A DNA stretch of 7,093 nt from an uncultured Oscillospiraceae bacterium (GTDB lineage: Bacteria > Bacillota > Clostridia > Oscillospirales > Acutalibacteraceae). The stretch is from NCBI GenBank assembly GCA_905200265.1, contig CAJKJS010000068.1:1-7093 (forward strand), written 5' to 3'. A program made the translations under genes and the position numbers. The number at the start of each line of letters is the position of its first letter. The stretch's first letter is position 1. The notes beneath the pieces were generated by a model that had not been told where the DNA came from, did not search any database, and saw only the letters and a list, made by a program, of their open reading frames with translations. This document shows, piece after piece, positions 1 through 6,061 of this stretch.

Positions 1-42
1 GGGAAAGGAAAAGGTGTAATATAACTTTATTGAAAAATACAT

Positions 43-48
43 AGGAGG
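43..48 (+). promoter_or_regulatory. Shine-Dalgarno sequence abutting the start codon
   Basis: A perfect AGGAGG touches the ATG at 49 with no spacer, whereas 5 to 9 bases is usual. The frame is closed upstream by TGA at 31-33, and no ATG, GTG or TTG lies between that stop and 49. The later in-frame candidates (TTG 79, ATG 82, ATG 88) have no ribosome site of their own. ATC at 55 would have ideal spacing but is a very rare initiator. ATG 49 is kept as the most likely start. Confidence 0.6.
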
Positions 49-1803
49 ATGCACATCAACATCGGATTTACCGGCCGGTTGATGAAAATGGCCCGGCGCC
101 ACTGGGGCACACTGCTGATCGCGGTGCTGGGGATCATAGGCGCGGCGCTTTTAAATTTAGTCACACCGGAAATTACCCGGCGGCTCACCGCCGGGCTGCA
201 GGACGGGGTGTTAACGCAAAACAGCCTGTGGATTTACGCACTGGTGCTGGTAGGGGCGTATCTTATAAGGGCCGTATGCCGGTTTATTCAGCTGGGGATT
301 TCCCACTTGGCGGCATGGCGCTTTGTGCCGGAACTGACCTTAACGGTATACGATAAATTGCAGGCGCTGTCCCTGCGGTATTACCACGATAAACAGACCG
401 GTGATTTAATGAGCCGCATGGTCAACGATACCCGGCAAATCGAAATCCTGGTGGCCCACGCCATTCCCGATTTACTCAGCAACGTGCTCATCGTGCTGGG
501 GGTGGCGGTGATGCTGTTTGTGATTAACCCGGTGCTGGCGGCGTTTACCCTGATTCCCGTGCCGTTTGTGGTTCTGCTGAGTATGCAGTATTCCAAACGG
601 GTAGCGCCGCTTTATCGCGTGAACCAAAGGGTGCTGGGCGAACTCAACGGCATCTTGCAGGACCATGTGTCCGGCATGCGGGAAATCCAGACCTTCCATA
701 AAGAACAGGCGGAACACGAAAAAATCGCGCAGGAATGCGATACCTATTCCCGGGTGAACATCCACGCGAATTTCGCCAACGCTGTGTATCAGCCGCTGGT
801 GCAGCTGCTCACGTCCCTGGGTACCGTGATTGTGGTGGCCCTGGGCGGCAGTATGGCGCTGGGGGGCGACATGGCCGTGAGCGACGTCGTAGGCTTTATG
901 ATGTACTTAGCGCTTTTCTACGAACCGCTGGCCACCCTGGCCCGGTTGGTGGAAGATGTGCAGCAGACCTACGCCGGGGCGGTGCGGGTGTTCGATATTC
1001 TCGACGCCGAATCGGAAATTAAAGAGGATGAAACCCCCGTCCCGCTGCCGGAAGGGAAAGGGGATATTGTGTTTGACCATGTTTCCTTCTGGTACGACCC
1101 GGCCGAACCGGTGCTCCGGGATATTTCGTTCCATGCGGCGCCGGGCACCATGGTGGCGCTGGTCGGTCCCACCGGGGTGGGGAAAACCACCATTACAGCG
1201 CTACTGGAGCGGTTTTATGACCCCGTTTCCGGCCGGGTGCTGCTGGATGGTCAGGATATCCGCCATGCCCGTTTAGCGGATGTGCGCGACCGGCTTTCCA
1301 TGGTGCTGCAAGACACGTTCCTGTTTAACGGCACCATTGCGGAGAATATCGCCTACGGGGTGGAAAGCGCCACGAGGGAGGAAATCGAAGCGGCCGCCCG
1401 GGCGGCCCATGCCGACGAATTTATTCGCCGTATGCCCAAAGGGTACGAAACGCCTGTGGGGGAACGGGGCGTGCGGCTCTCCGGCGGGCAAAAGCAGAGG
1501 CTGTCCATTGCCCGGGCTATTTTGCGGGATACGCCGGTGCTGATTTTGGATGAAGCGACCTCAGCCGTGGATACCGAAACCGAGTCGGAAATTCAAAAAG
1601 CCATCGACCACCTGGCCGGTTCCCGTACCATGATCGTCATTGCCCACCGGCTTTCCACCGTGCGCCGGGCCGATCAGATTTTGGTACTCAAAGACGGCTG
1701 CATTGTGGAACAGGGCCGCCACGAAGAACTATTGGCCCAAAACGGCCTCTATAAAGAACTGTGCGACAAACAGGCCATGGCCGCCGGGGAAGAAAAGGCG
1801 TAA
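49..1803 (+). CDS. ABC transporter half-molecule, fused membrane domain and ATPase (MsbA/LmrA-like exporter)
   Basis: This is a 584-residue half-transporter of the type I ABC exporter family, placed in the cytoplasmic membrane and working as a homodimer or heterodimer. An N-terminal six-helix membrane domain spans about residues 15-300, with hydrophobic stretches near 19-38, 60-80, 137-157, 160-180, 247-270 and 280-298. A linker leads to an ATPase domain from about 338. The ATPase motifs are all canonical: A-loop Tyr349, Walker A GPTGVGKT at 373-380, Q-loop Gln421, signature LSGGQ at 477-481, Walker B ending in Asp501 with catalytic Glu502, D-loop SAVD at 505-508 and H-loop His533. It therefore looks fully ATPase-competent. 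Exporters of this type move lipids, drugs or peptides, and the substrate cannot be read from sequence. Many Bacillota members are paired half-transporters. A partner could lie upstream of the window, since none lies downstream. The next gene is a beta-galactosidase 92 bases away, which gives no clear clue to substrate. Confidence 0.93.
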   Translation: MHINIGFTGRLMKMARRHWGTLLIAVLGIIGAALLNLVTPEITRRLTAGLQDGVLTQNSLWIYALVLVGAYLIRAVCRFIQLGISHLAAWRFVPELTLTVYDKLQALSLRYYHDKQTGDLMSRMVNDTRQIEILVAHAIPDLLSNVLIVLGVAVMLFVINPVLAAFTLIPVPFVVLLSMQYSKRVAPLYRVNQRVLGELNGILQDHVSGMREIQTFHKEQAEHEKIAQECDTYSRVNIHANFANAVYQPLVQLLTSLGTVIVVALGGSMALGGDMAVSDVVGFMMYLALFYEPLATLARLVEDVQQTYAGAVRVFDILDAESEIKEDETPVPLPEGKGDIVFDHVSFWYDPAEPVLRDISFHAAPGTMVALVGPTGVGKTTITALLERFYDPVSGRVLLDGQDIRHARLADVRDRLSMVLQDTFLFNGTIAENIAYGVESATREEIEAAARAAHADEFIRRMPKGYETPVGERGVRLSGGQKQRLSIARAILRDTPVLILDEATSAVDTETESEIQKAIDHLAGSRTMIVIAHRLSTVRRADQILVLKDGCIVEQGRHEELLAQNGLYKELCDKQAMAAGEEKA

Positions 1804-1821
1804 CCGGGGCAAAAAAAGGAC

Positions 1822-1850
1822 TTGTACAGACAGCTTTTGTGTGGTACCAT
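1822..1850 (+). promoter_or_regulatory. Weak candidate promoter ahead of the GH42 gene
   Basis: TTGTAC (1822-1827) and TACCAT (1845-1850) are separated by 17 bases, and TGG directly before the -10 gives an extended -10 motif. Each box matches consensus only partly (3/6 and 4/6). If real, the beta-galactosidase could be transcribed independently of the transporter. No terminator is visible in the 1804-1895 gap, so read-through from the upstream gene is equally possible. Confidence 0.3.
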
Positions 1851-1895
1851 AAAGCCAGAAAACCGGACCGGCCGGATGAAGGGAGAGTTGTTGGC

Positions 1896-3959
1896 ATGGA
1901 AAAGACGATGCACCTAAGTCACCTTGCATTGGGGGTCTGCTATTACCCGGAACATTGGGACGAACACCTGTGGCAGGAGGACCTGCGCCGCATGAAAGAA
2001 CACGGTATCGAGTGTGTGCGGGTGGGGGAATTTGCCTGGAGTAAAATAGAAGCCACCGAAGGGCATTTCGATTTTTCCTTTTTTGACCGCTTTTTGGATT
2101 TGTGCAGCAGGGAAAAAATGAACGTGATCTTCTGCACGCCCACCTGCACGCCCCCGGCGTGGCTCACGGAAAAATACCCCGAAACCCTCAACGCCCGGCA
2201 GGACGGGGTGCTGTACCGCCACGGGCTGCGGCAGCACCATAATTATACCAGCGAAACGTACTTATCTTTCTGCGACCGCATCATTACCCAAATGGCCATG
2301 CACTACGGCCATCACCCGTCCATTGTGGGGTGGCAGCTGGATAATGAATGCAACTGCGAAGTGAATGTGTACTATAGCGAAAGCGACCACAAGGCGTTCC
2401 GCGAGTTTTTGAAGGAGCAGTTCGGCACCCTCGAAAACCTCAACGACAAAATGGGCACCGTGTTCTGGAACCAGACGTACACCAGCTGGGACGAAATCTA
2501 CCTGCCCCGCACGGTGACGTCCCCCGGGTTTAACCCGCATATGAAACTGATGGAAAAGCGCTTTGTCAGCGCTATCATCACCCGGTATTTGGAGCGGCAG
2601 AGCGCCATTTTGCGCCGGTATATCCCGGATAACGTCTTTATTACCACCAACGGCATTTTTGGCCATTTGGATAGCCACGAGATGACCCAGCGGGCGCTGT
2701 CGTTTATGACCTACGACAACTACCCGAATTTTGCCTTTGATGAAGGCAATCACCCGAACGAACCCGGCGCCATGAATGACCGCCGCTTTGGCTGGAACCT
2801 GACTCGCACCCGCTCCATTTCGCCCAATTTCGGCGTGATGGAACAGCAGTCGGGACCCGGCGGCTGGGTGAGCCGGATTCGCCAGCCCTCCCCCAAACCG
2901 GGCCAGATGCGGCTGTGGACCTGGCAGGCCATTGCCCACGGGGCCGATTTTGTCTCGTATTTCCGGTGGCGTACCGCGCCGGTGGGGACGGAAATTTACT
3001 GGCACGGGCTGTTAAATTATGATAACGAGCCGAACCGCCGGCTGCGGGAACTGAAGAAAATTGCCGCGGAAACCGAAAAAATGGCCGCTCTGGCCGGTTC
3101 CCGGTACCAGGCCCGCATCGCCATGGTGAAAGATTACAGCAACGAATGGGACAGCGAACAGGACAACTGGCGCCGGCAGGATGTGATCAGCGACTATGGC
3201 TGGTTCGAAGCCGGTCAGGTATGCCATACGCCCATGGATTTTGTCTACTTGCCCGAAGAGGGAAGCGAACGCACCGTGACGGTGGAAGACCTGTTACAGT
3301 ATGATGTGCTTGTTTATCCGCACCCCACCATTTTGACAAAACCCCGGGCCGATTTGCTGCGCCAGTACGCCGAACGGGGCGGCACGCTGATTCTCGGTGT
3401 GCGCACCGGGTATAAGGATGAATACGGGCGCTGCCCCATGCGGCCCATGCCCGGGTACGCCATGGAACTGGCGGGGGTGAAAGTGGAAGATTTCACCCTG
3501 CTGTGCGAAGCCGATGGCCCGGAAACCGTCATGTGGGGCGGCGAGCGGCTGCCGGCTCCCGAATTTAACGAAGTGCTGCTGCCCTTGCCCGGCACCAAAG
3601 CCGTTGGGTTCTTCTGCGGCAATTACTACGATGGCCGCCCGGCGTTGACCGAACGGCAGGTGGGCAAAGGAAAGGTGTACTATTACGGGGCAGCCTTTAA
3701 TCGGGAAACCGCCGTGCAGTTCCTGAAAAAGCTGCACATGGACGAAACCTTTGGGGATTGGGTCGAAGCGCCCTGGGATGTGGAAGTAGCCGTGCGGGAA
3801 AAGGACGGAAAGAAAACGTTCTTCCTGCTCAACTACAAAGCAGCGCCCCGCCGGGTGATGCTGCACCGGGAGATGGAAAACAGCCTGACAGGCGAAAAAA
3901 ACCAGGGCCCGGTGGAAATTCCGTCTTATGGGGTCTTGATCCTGCACGAAAAAGCATAA
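1896..3959 (+). CDS. Glycoside hydrolase family 42 beta-galactosidase, cytoplasmic
   Basis: This 687-residue enzyme hydrolyses terminal beta-D-galactosides by the retaining mechanism. It matches the usual GH42 length of about 650-700 residues. A TIM-barrel domain covers about residues 1-390, with family motifs GVCYYPEHW at 13-21 and RVGEFAW at 42-48. The acid/base is Glu151 in WQLDNE (146-151), and the nucleophile is Glu316 in GVMEQQSGPGGW (313-324). A trimerisation, amidotransferase-like domain follows at about 400-610, then a small C-terminal beta domain. There is no signal peptide, so the substrate must be imported. The frame opens at 1761, but ATG 1896 is chosen. It has GGGAGAG (1881-1887) eight bases upstream, the family's conserved N-terminus starts just after it, and the 45 codons before it overlap the transporter gene and look non-coding. 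The zinc cysteine cluster of some GH42 enzymes appears incomplete: only Cys152 and Cys154 are near the acid/base, and Asn116 seems to sit where another ligand would be. GH42 enzymes often act on plant galactan or galacto-oligosaccharide fragments; the actual substrate here is not determined. Confidence 0.95.
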   Translation: MEKTMHLSHLALGVCYYPEHWDEHLWQEDLRRMKEHGIECVRVGEFAWSKIEATEGHFDFSFFDRFLDLCSREKMNVIFCTPTCTPPAWLTEKYPETLNARQDGVLYRHGLRQHHNYTSETYLSFCDRIITQMAMHYGHHPSIVGWQLDNECNCEVNVYYSESDHKAFREFLKEQFGTLENLNDKMGTVFWNQTYTSWDEIYLPRTVTSPGFNPHMKLMEKRFVSAIITRYLERQSAILRRYIPDNVFITTNGIFGHLDSHEMTQRALSFMTYDNYPNFAFDEGNHPNEPGAMNDRRFGWNLTRTRSISPNFGVMEQQSGPGGWVSRIRQPSPKPGQMRLWTWQAIAHGADFVSYFRWRTAPVGTEIYWHGLLNYDNEPNRRLRELKKIAAETEKMAALAGSRYQARIAMVKDYSNEWDSEQDNWRRQDVISDYGWFEAGQVCHTPMDFVYLPEEGSERTVTVEDLLQYDVLVYPHPTILTKPRADLLRQYAERGGTLILGVRTGYKDEYGRCPMRPMPGYAMELAGVKVEDFTLLCEADGPETVMWGGERLPAPEFNEVLLPLPGTKAVGFFCGNYYDGRPALTERQVGKGKVYYYGAAFNRETAVQFLKKLHMDETFGDWVEAPWDVEVAVREKDGKKTFFLLNYKAAPRRVMLHREMENSLTGEKNQGPVEIPSYGVLILHEKA

Positions 3960-3963
3960 AAAG

Positions 3964-3999
3964 AAAGCAACCGGTACCGAATGTGCCGGTTGCTTTTTT
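3964..3999 (+). terminator. Intrinsic terminator after the GH42 gene
   Basis: A 14-pair stem (3964-3977 with 3983-3996, one G.T wobble) has a five-base loop CGAAT and ends in six T residues (3994-3999). It starts five bases after the stop codon. The complementary strand also carries a T-rich tract beyond the stem, so it could stop transcription from the other side too, although no convergent gene is present. Confidence 0.93.
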
Positions 4000-4030
4000 A
4001 CATGGAATTTGCCATTCCTAACGCTCCTTC

Positions 4031-4059
4031 TTGCGTGCGGTTTACTTTCGTAGTATACT
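4031..4059 (+). promoter_or_regulatory. Candidate sigma-A promoter of the dehydrogenase gene
   Basis: TTGCGT (4031-4036) and TATACT (4054-4059) have an ideal 17-base spacer. The -10 matches 5/6 and the -35 only 3/6. It lies in the A+T-richer gap between the upstream terminator and the next gene, predicting a leader of about 50 bases. TATAGA at 4068-4073 is an alternative -10, but without a good partner -35. Confidence 0.5.
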
Positions 4060-4060
4060 A
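4051..4060 (+). promoter_or_regulatory. Perfect palindrome over the -10 box, possible operator
   Basis: TAGTATACTA is a perfect 10-base palindrome covering the proposed -10 element. TATAC at 4054-4058 is also mirrored by GTATA at 4067-4071. A repressor bound here would block RNA polymerase. The GTATAC core resembles operators of GntR-family repressors, but no regulator gene is in the window, and A+T-rich -10 regions can be palindromic by chance. Confidence 0.35.
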
Positions 4061-4116
4061 TATGTTGTATAGAATCCAGGAAAAAAGGGTTTTGAATCCC
4101 AAGGGAGGAAATCAGA

Positions 4117-5118
4117 ATGAAAGTGTTACTCATTGGGGCAAAGGAACGATTTGAAACCTATTTGCCTCAAAACGGCCCGTTGGGGGCTTTTGCCGCGGAG
4201 TGCGACAAAGTCTATCTGCCCCGGGGCGCTTCGGCCAGTGACATTCAAAAGGCCGGGGCGGGGGCCGGTGCCATTGTGGCCGACCCCATGACGCCGGTGC
4301 CCGGTGAAGCGATTTTGGCGCTGCCGGATTTGCGGCTGATCCAGTCGGAAGGCGTGGGGGTCAACGGGTTTGACGCCGCCGCTGCCAATGAAAAGGGCGT
4401 TTTTATCTGCAACTGCAAAGGGGTCAACGTCGGGGCGGTGGCCGAACAGAACGTGCTGCTCAGCCTGATGCTGCTGCGCCGGGCCGTGGTGGCCGATGCC
4501 GCCGTGCGGGCCGGGCATCAAATGGACATGAAAGAAACCATGATGCTGGGGGGCATTACGGAACTGTCCCAGTGCCGCGTGGGGCTGCTGGGCTTTGGCG
4601 ATATTGCCAGAGCGACCGCCCGGCGGCTTTCGCCCTTTGGGTGTGAACTGCTGTACTGGAACCGCACCCGCCGCCCGGTGGAGGAAGAGAGGGAGTACGG
4701 GGTGATCTACTGCGAAAAAGCGGATCTTCTCGCCCAGTGCGATATTGTGATGCTGTGTGTGGCGGTCACGCCCGAAACTTCCGGCATGGCGAACGACGAA
4801 TTTTTTGCGGCCATGAAGCCCGGCGCACTGCTCATTAACACGGCCCGGGGCGATCTGGTGGAGAATGAAGCGCTGATCCGTGCGCTAAAAAGCGGACACC
4901 TCGCCGGTGCAGGGCTCGATACCGTGTCCCCCGAACCGGTACCGGAAGACCACCCGCTGTTGCATCTGCCGAAAGAGGTGGCGGAAAAACTCGTCTTTTC
5001 GCCCCATATCGGCGGCATCACCGTGGGGTCGTTCCAGCGGGCCCACCGGTTTATCTGGGAAAACGTGTGGCGGATAGAAAAAGGCGAAAAACCCCTGTAT
5101 GTGACAAACCAGCCGTAA
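4117..5118 (+). CDS. D-isomer-specific 2-hydroxyacid dehydrogenase
   Basis: This 333-residue cytoplasmic oxidoreductase interconverts a 2-keto acid and a D-2-hydroxy acid using NAD(P)H. The length is typical of the family. The cofactor motif is VGLLGFGDIA (155-164; Gly156, Gly159, Gly161). The catalytic set is complete: Arg244 in NTARG, Glu273 in SPEP and His297 in SPHIGG. At the end of the second cofactor-domain strand, where NAD-specific members have Asp, this protein has Asn182 followed by Arg183-Thr-Arg-Arg186. That basic loop is typical of NADP(H)-preferring members such as glyoxylate/hydroxypyruvate reductases. The start ATG has AGGGAGGAA (4102-4110) at good spacing. It appears to be a single-gene unit, with a terminator and its own promoter upstream and a separate promoter following it. 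The substrate (for example lactate, glyoxylate, hydroxypyruvate or phosphoglycerate) cannot be fixed from sequence. Phosphoglycerate dehydrogenase of the long type is excluded because no C-terminal regulatory domain is present. Confidence 0.93.
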   Translation: MKVLLIGAKERFETYLPQNGPLGAFAAECDKVYLPRGASASDIQKAGAGAGAIVADPMTPVPGEAILALPDLRLIQSEGVGVNGFDAAAANEKGVFICNCKGVNVGAVAEQNVLLSLMLLRRAVVADAAVRAGHQMDMKETMMLGGITELSQCRVGLLGFGDIARATARRLSPFGCELLYWNRTRRPVEEEREYGVIYCEKADLLAQCDIVMLCVAVTPETSGMANDEFFAAMKPGALLINTARGDLVENEALIRALKSGHLAGAGLDTVSPEPVPEDHPLLHLPKEVAEKLVFSPHIGGITVGSFQRAHRFIWENVWRIEKGEKPLYVTNQP

Positions 5119-5129
5119 AAACGGCACAC

Positions 5130-5158
5130 TTGCAAATTTTTCCCGTTTGTGCTATACT
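5130..5158 (+). promoter_or_regulatory. Extended -10 promoter of the thiamine-precursor operon
   Basis: TTGCAA (5130-5135) and TATACT (5153-5158) are 17 bases apart. TG at 5150-5151 gives an extended -10. Transcription should start near 5165, about 28 bases before the conserved TPP riboswitch core. The promoter begins only 12 bases after the dehydrogenase stop codon. Confidence 0.75.
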
Positions 5159-5185
5159 CTGTAACCGAAAAAAACCGCACAAGTG

Positions 5186-5280
5186 AATACCCGGGGGGCC
5201 GGACGCATCCGGCTGAGATATGGGACAGACCGCCCATGACCCGTTGAACCTGTTGGATCATGCCATCGTAGGGAGACGAA
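5186..5280 (+). ncRNA. TPP riboswitch (THI element) aptamer
   Basis: The conserved TPP-binding core is present in order: GGGG..GCC (5193-5200), a six-pair stem 5198-5203/5208-5213 leading into CTGAGA (5213-5218), an optional side hairpin ATGGG/CCCAT (5220-5224/5233-5237), GACCC.TTGAACCTG (5238-5252), GGATCATGCC (5255-5264) and CGTAGGGAG (5267-5275). It senses thiamine pyrophosphate, and here it sits upstream of a terminator and a thiamine-precursor uptake gene, so high TPP should switch the operon off. An obvious closing P1 helix directly beside the core is hard to find by eye, so the outer boundaries are approximate. Confidence 0.95.
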
Positions 5281-5284
5281 TAGA

Positions 5285-5302
5285 CGCGCCGTTACCGGTG
5301 CG
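5285..5302 (+). other. Spacer hairpin between TPP aptamer and terminator
   Basis: CGCGCCG (5285-5291) pairs with CGGTGCG (5296-5302) around a TTAC loop, giving a seven-pair stem with one G.T wobble. It directly abuts the terminator stem. Its 3' arm GTGCG (5298-5302) could instead pair with CGCAC at 5176-5180 upstream of the aptamer, so it may belong to the switching platform. Confidence 0.5.
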
Positions 5303-5339
5303 AAAAAAGCTGCTCAGCGAAGGCTGTGCGGCTTTTTTT
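5303..5339 (+). terminator. Riboswitch-controlled intrinsic terminator
   Basis: AAAAAAGCTGCTCAG (5303-5317) pairs with CTGTGCGGCTTTTTT (5324-5338) around the loop CGAAGG, with one G.T wobble and one T-T mismatch, and the stem runs into seven T residues (5333-5339). It lies 28 bases after the aptamer core and 74 bases before ykoE, as expected for a TPP riboswitch acting by transcription termination. Confidence 0.88.
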
Positions 5340-5379
5340 ATGCCCTTTTGTGGGGGAAACAAATATCCGGTATACGGGG

Positions 5380-5395
5380 CGGGCCCTGCGGCCCG
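5380..5395 (+). other. G+C-rich hairpin just upstream of the ykoE ribosome site
   Basis: CGGGCC (5380-5385) and GGCCCG (5390-5395) form a perfect six-pair stem with a CTGC loop, ending three bases before the ykoE Shine-Dalgarno region (5398-5405). It lies downstream of the riboswitch terminator and could tune ribosome access, but no direct regulatory role is shown. Confidence 0.4.
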
Positions 5396-5413
5396 GGAAA
5401 GGAAGAAAAAAAC

Positions 5414-6019
5414 ATGAAAACAGAAACCTGGAAATTGCGCGACATTATTCTGATGGCCATTTTCGGCGTGGTCTTTGCCGTTGTGTATCTGGCGGTATTC
5501 GACGGCGGCATGGCGCTTTCGGCGGCGTTGGCGCCTGCGGGGTTATCGAACTATGCGTTCGAAATCATCTATGGCGTGTGGTTTATGGCGGCCACTTTGG
5601 CGGCGTACATCATCCGCAAGCCCGGTGCCGCGCTGATTACCGAAATGCTGGCTTCTGCCATCGAATTGCTCATGGGCAATTCCGGCGGGCTGACGGTGGT
5701 CCTCACCGGCCTGATTCAGGGCGCCGGGGCGGAAGTCGTGTTCCTGCTGTTCCGGTACAAAAAGTGGAACTTTGTGTCGATGTCCCTGGCGGGCATGCTG
5801 TCGGCGGTGTTCATTTTCTGCTATGAACTCTACTACCTCAACTACATCGCGCTGGCGCCGTCGCTGCTCATTGGGCAGCTGGCCGTTCGGTTTGTCAGTG
5901 CTATTGTGTTTTCCGGCATCCTGTGCAAAGTGCTGGGCGATCTGCTGGCCCGCACCGGCGTACTGAAAAGCTACGCGATTGGCGCCGAACTGAAACAGCC
6001 GGATGTGTATGACGATTAA
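5414..6019 (+). CDS. ykoE: YkoE-family ECF transporter S component, thiamine precursor (HMP) or thiamine uptake
   Basis: This 201-residue integral membrane protein is the substrate-capture (S) subunit of an energy-coupling-factor transporter. The start is ATG 5414, with AAAGGAAG (5398-5405) upstream; the 22 codons before it in frame run through the leader hairpin and look non-coding. Hydrophobic segments lie near residues 10-30, 49-68, 71-87, 92-113, 119-140 and 147-178, fitting the six-helix S-component fold. The opening WKLRDIILMAIFGVVFAVVY is characteristic of YkoE as I recall the family. In Bacillus, YkoE works with the ATPase YkoD and the transmembrane coupler YkoC under TPP riboswitch control, and hydroxymethylpyrimidine or thiamine is the assigned substrate class. 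The TPP riboswitch directly upstream supports that role independently. An ATPase begins two genes downstream. Confidence 0.9.
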   Translation: MKTETWKLRDIILMAIFGVVFAVVYLAVFDGGMALSAALAPAGLSNYAFEIIYGVWFMAATLAAYIIRKPGAALITEMLASAIELLMGNSGGLTVVLTGLIQGAGAEVVFLLFRYKKWNFVSMSLAGMLSAVFIFCYELYYLNYIALAPSLLIGQLAVRFVSAIVFSGILCKVLGDLLARTGVLKSYAIGAELKQPDVYDD

Positions 6020-6061
6020 AGCCCTGTAGCGGGGAAGGATAAGAAAGGAAGGCAATTTGCG

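Noticed and set aside
1..24. Possible tail of an upstream gene, or a -10 box TATAAC (20-25)
   Set aside because: All three frames stop within the first 44 bases, so an upstream gene end cannot be assigned, and the matching -35 would lie outside the window.
1761..1895. N-terminal extension of the GH42 frame (45 codons)
   Set aside because: It overlaps the end of the transporter gene, has no good ribosome site, and the conserved GH42 N-terminus starts after ATG 1896.
2262..3005. Long minus-strand open frame of 247 codons inside the GH42 gene
   Set aside because: It lies fully antisense to a gene with clear family motifs, has no ribosome site and resembles no family. Long antisense frames are expected in G+C-rich coding DNA.
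3294..4133. Minus-strand open frame of 279 codons spanning the GH42 end and terminator
   Set aside because: It runs through the terminator and the dehydrogenase promoter and shows no recognisable motif.
5112..5125. Hairpin GCCGT-AAAA-ACGGC at the dehydrogenase stop codon as a terminator
   Set aside because: It has only five pairs, and the T tract begins 11 bases after the stem, so it is not a convincing intrinsic terminator.
5348..5376. Secondary promoter TTGTGG-17-TATACG between riboswitch and ykoE
   Set aside because: The boxes match only 3/6 and 4/6, and such a promoter would bypass the riboswitch; spacing alone is weak evidence.
5326..5826. Plus-strand open frame of 166 codons overlapping ykoE
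   Set aside because: It begins in the riboswitch terminator, is out of frame with the clear membrane protein and gives low-complexity Arg/Gly-rich translation.
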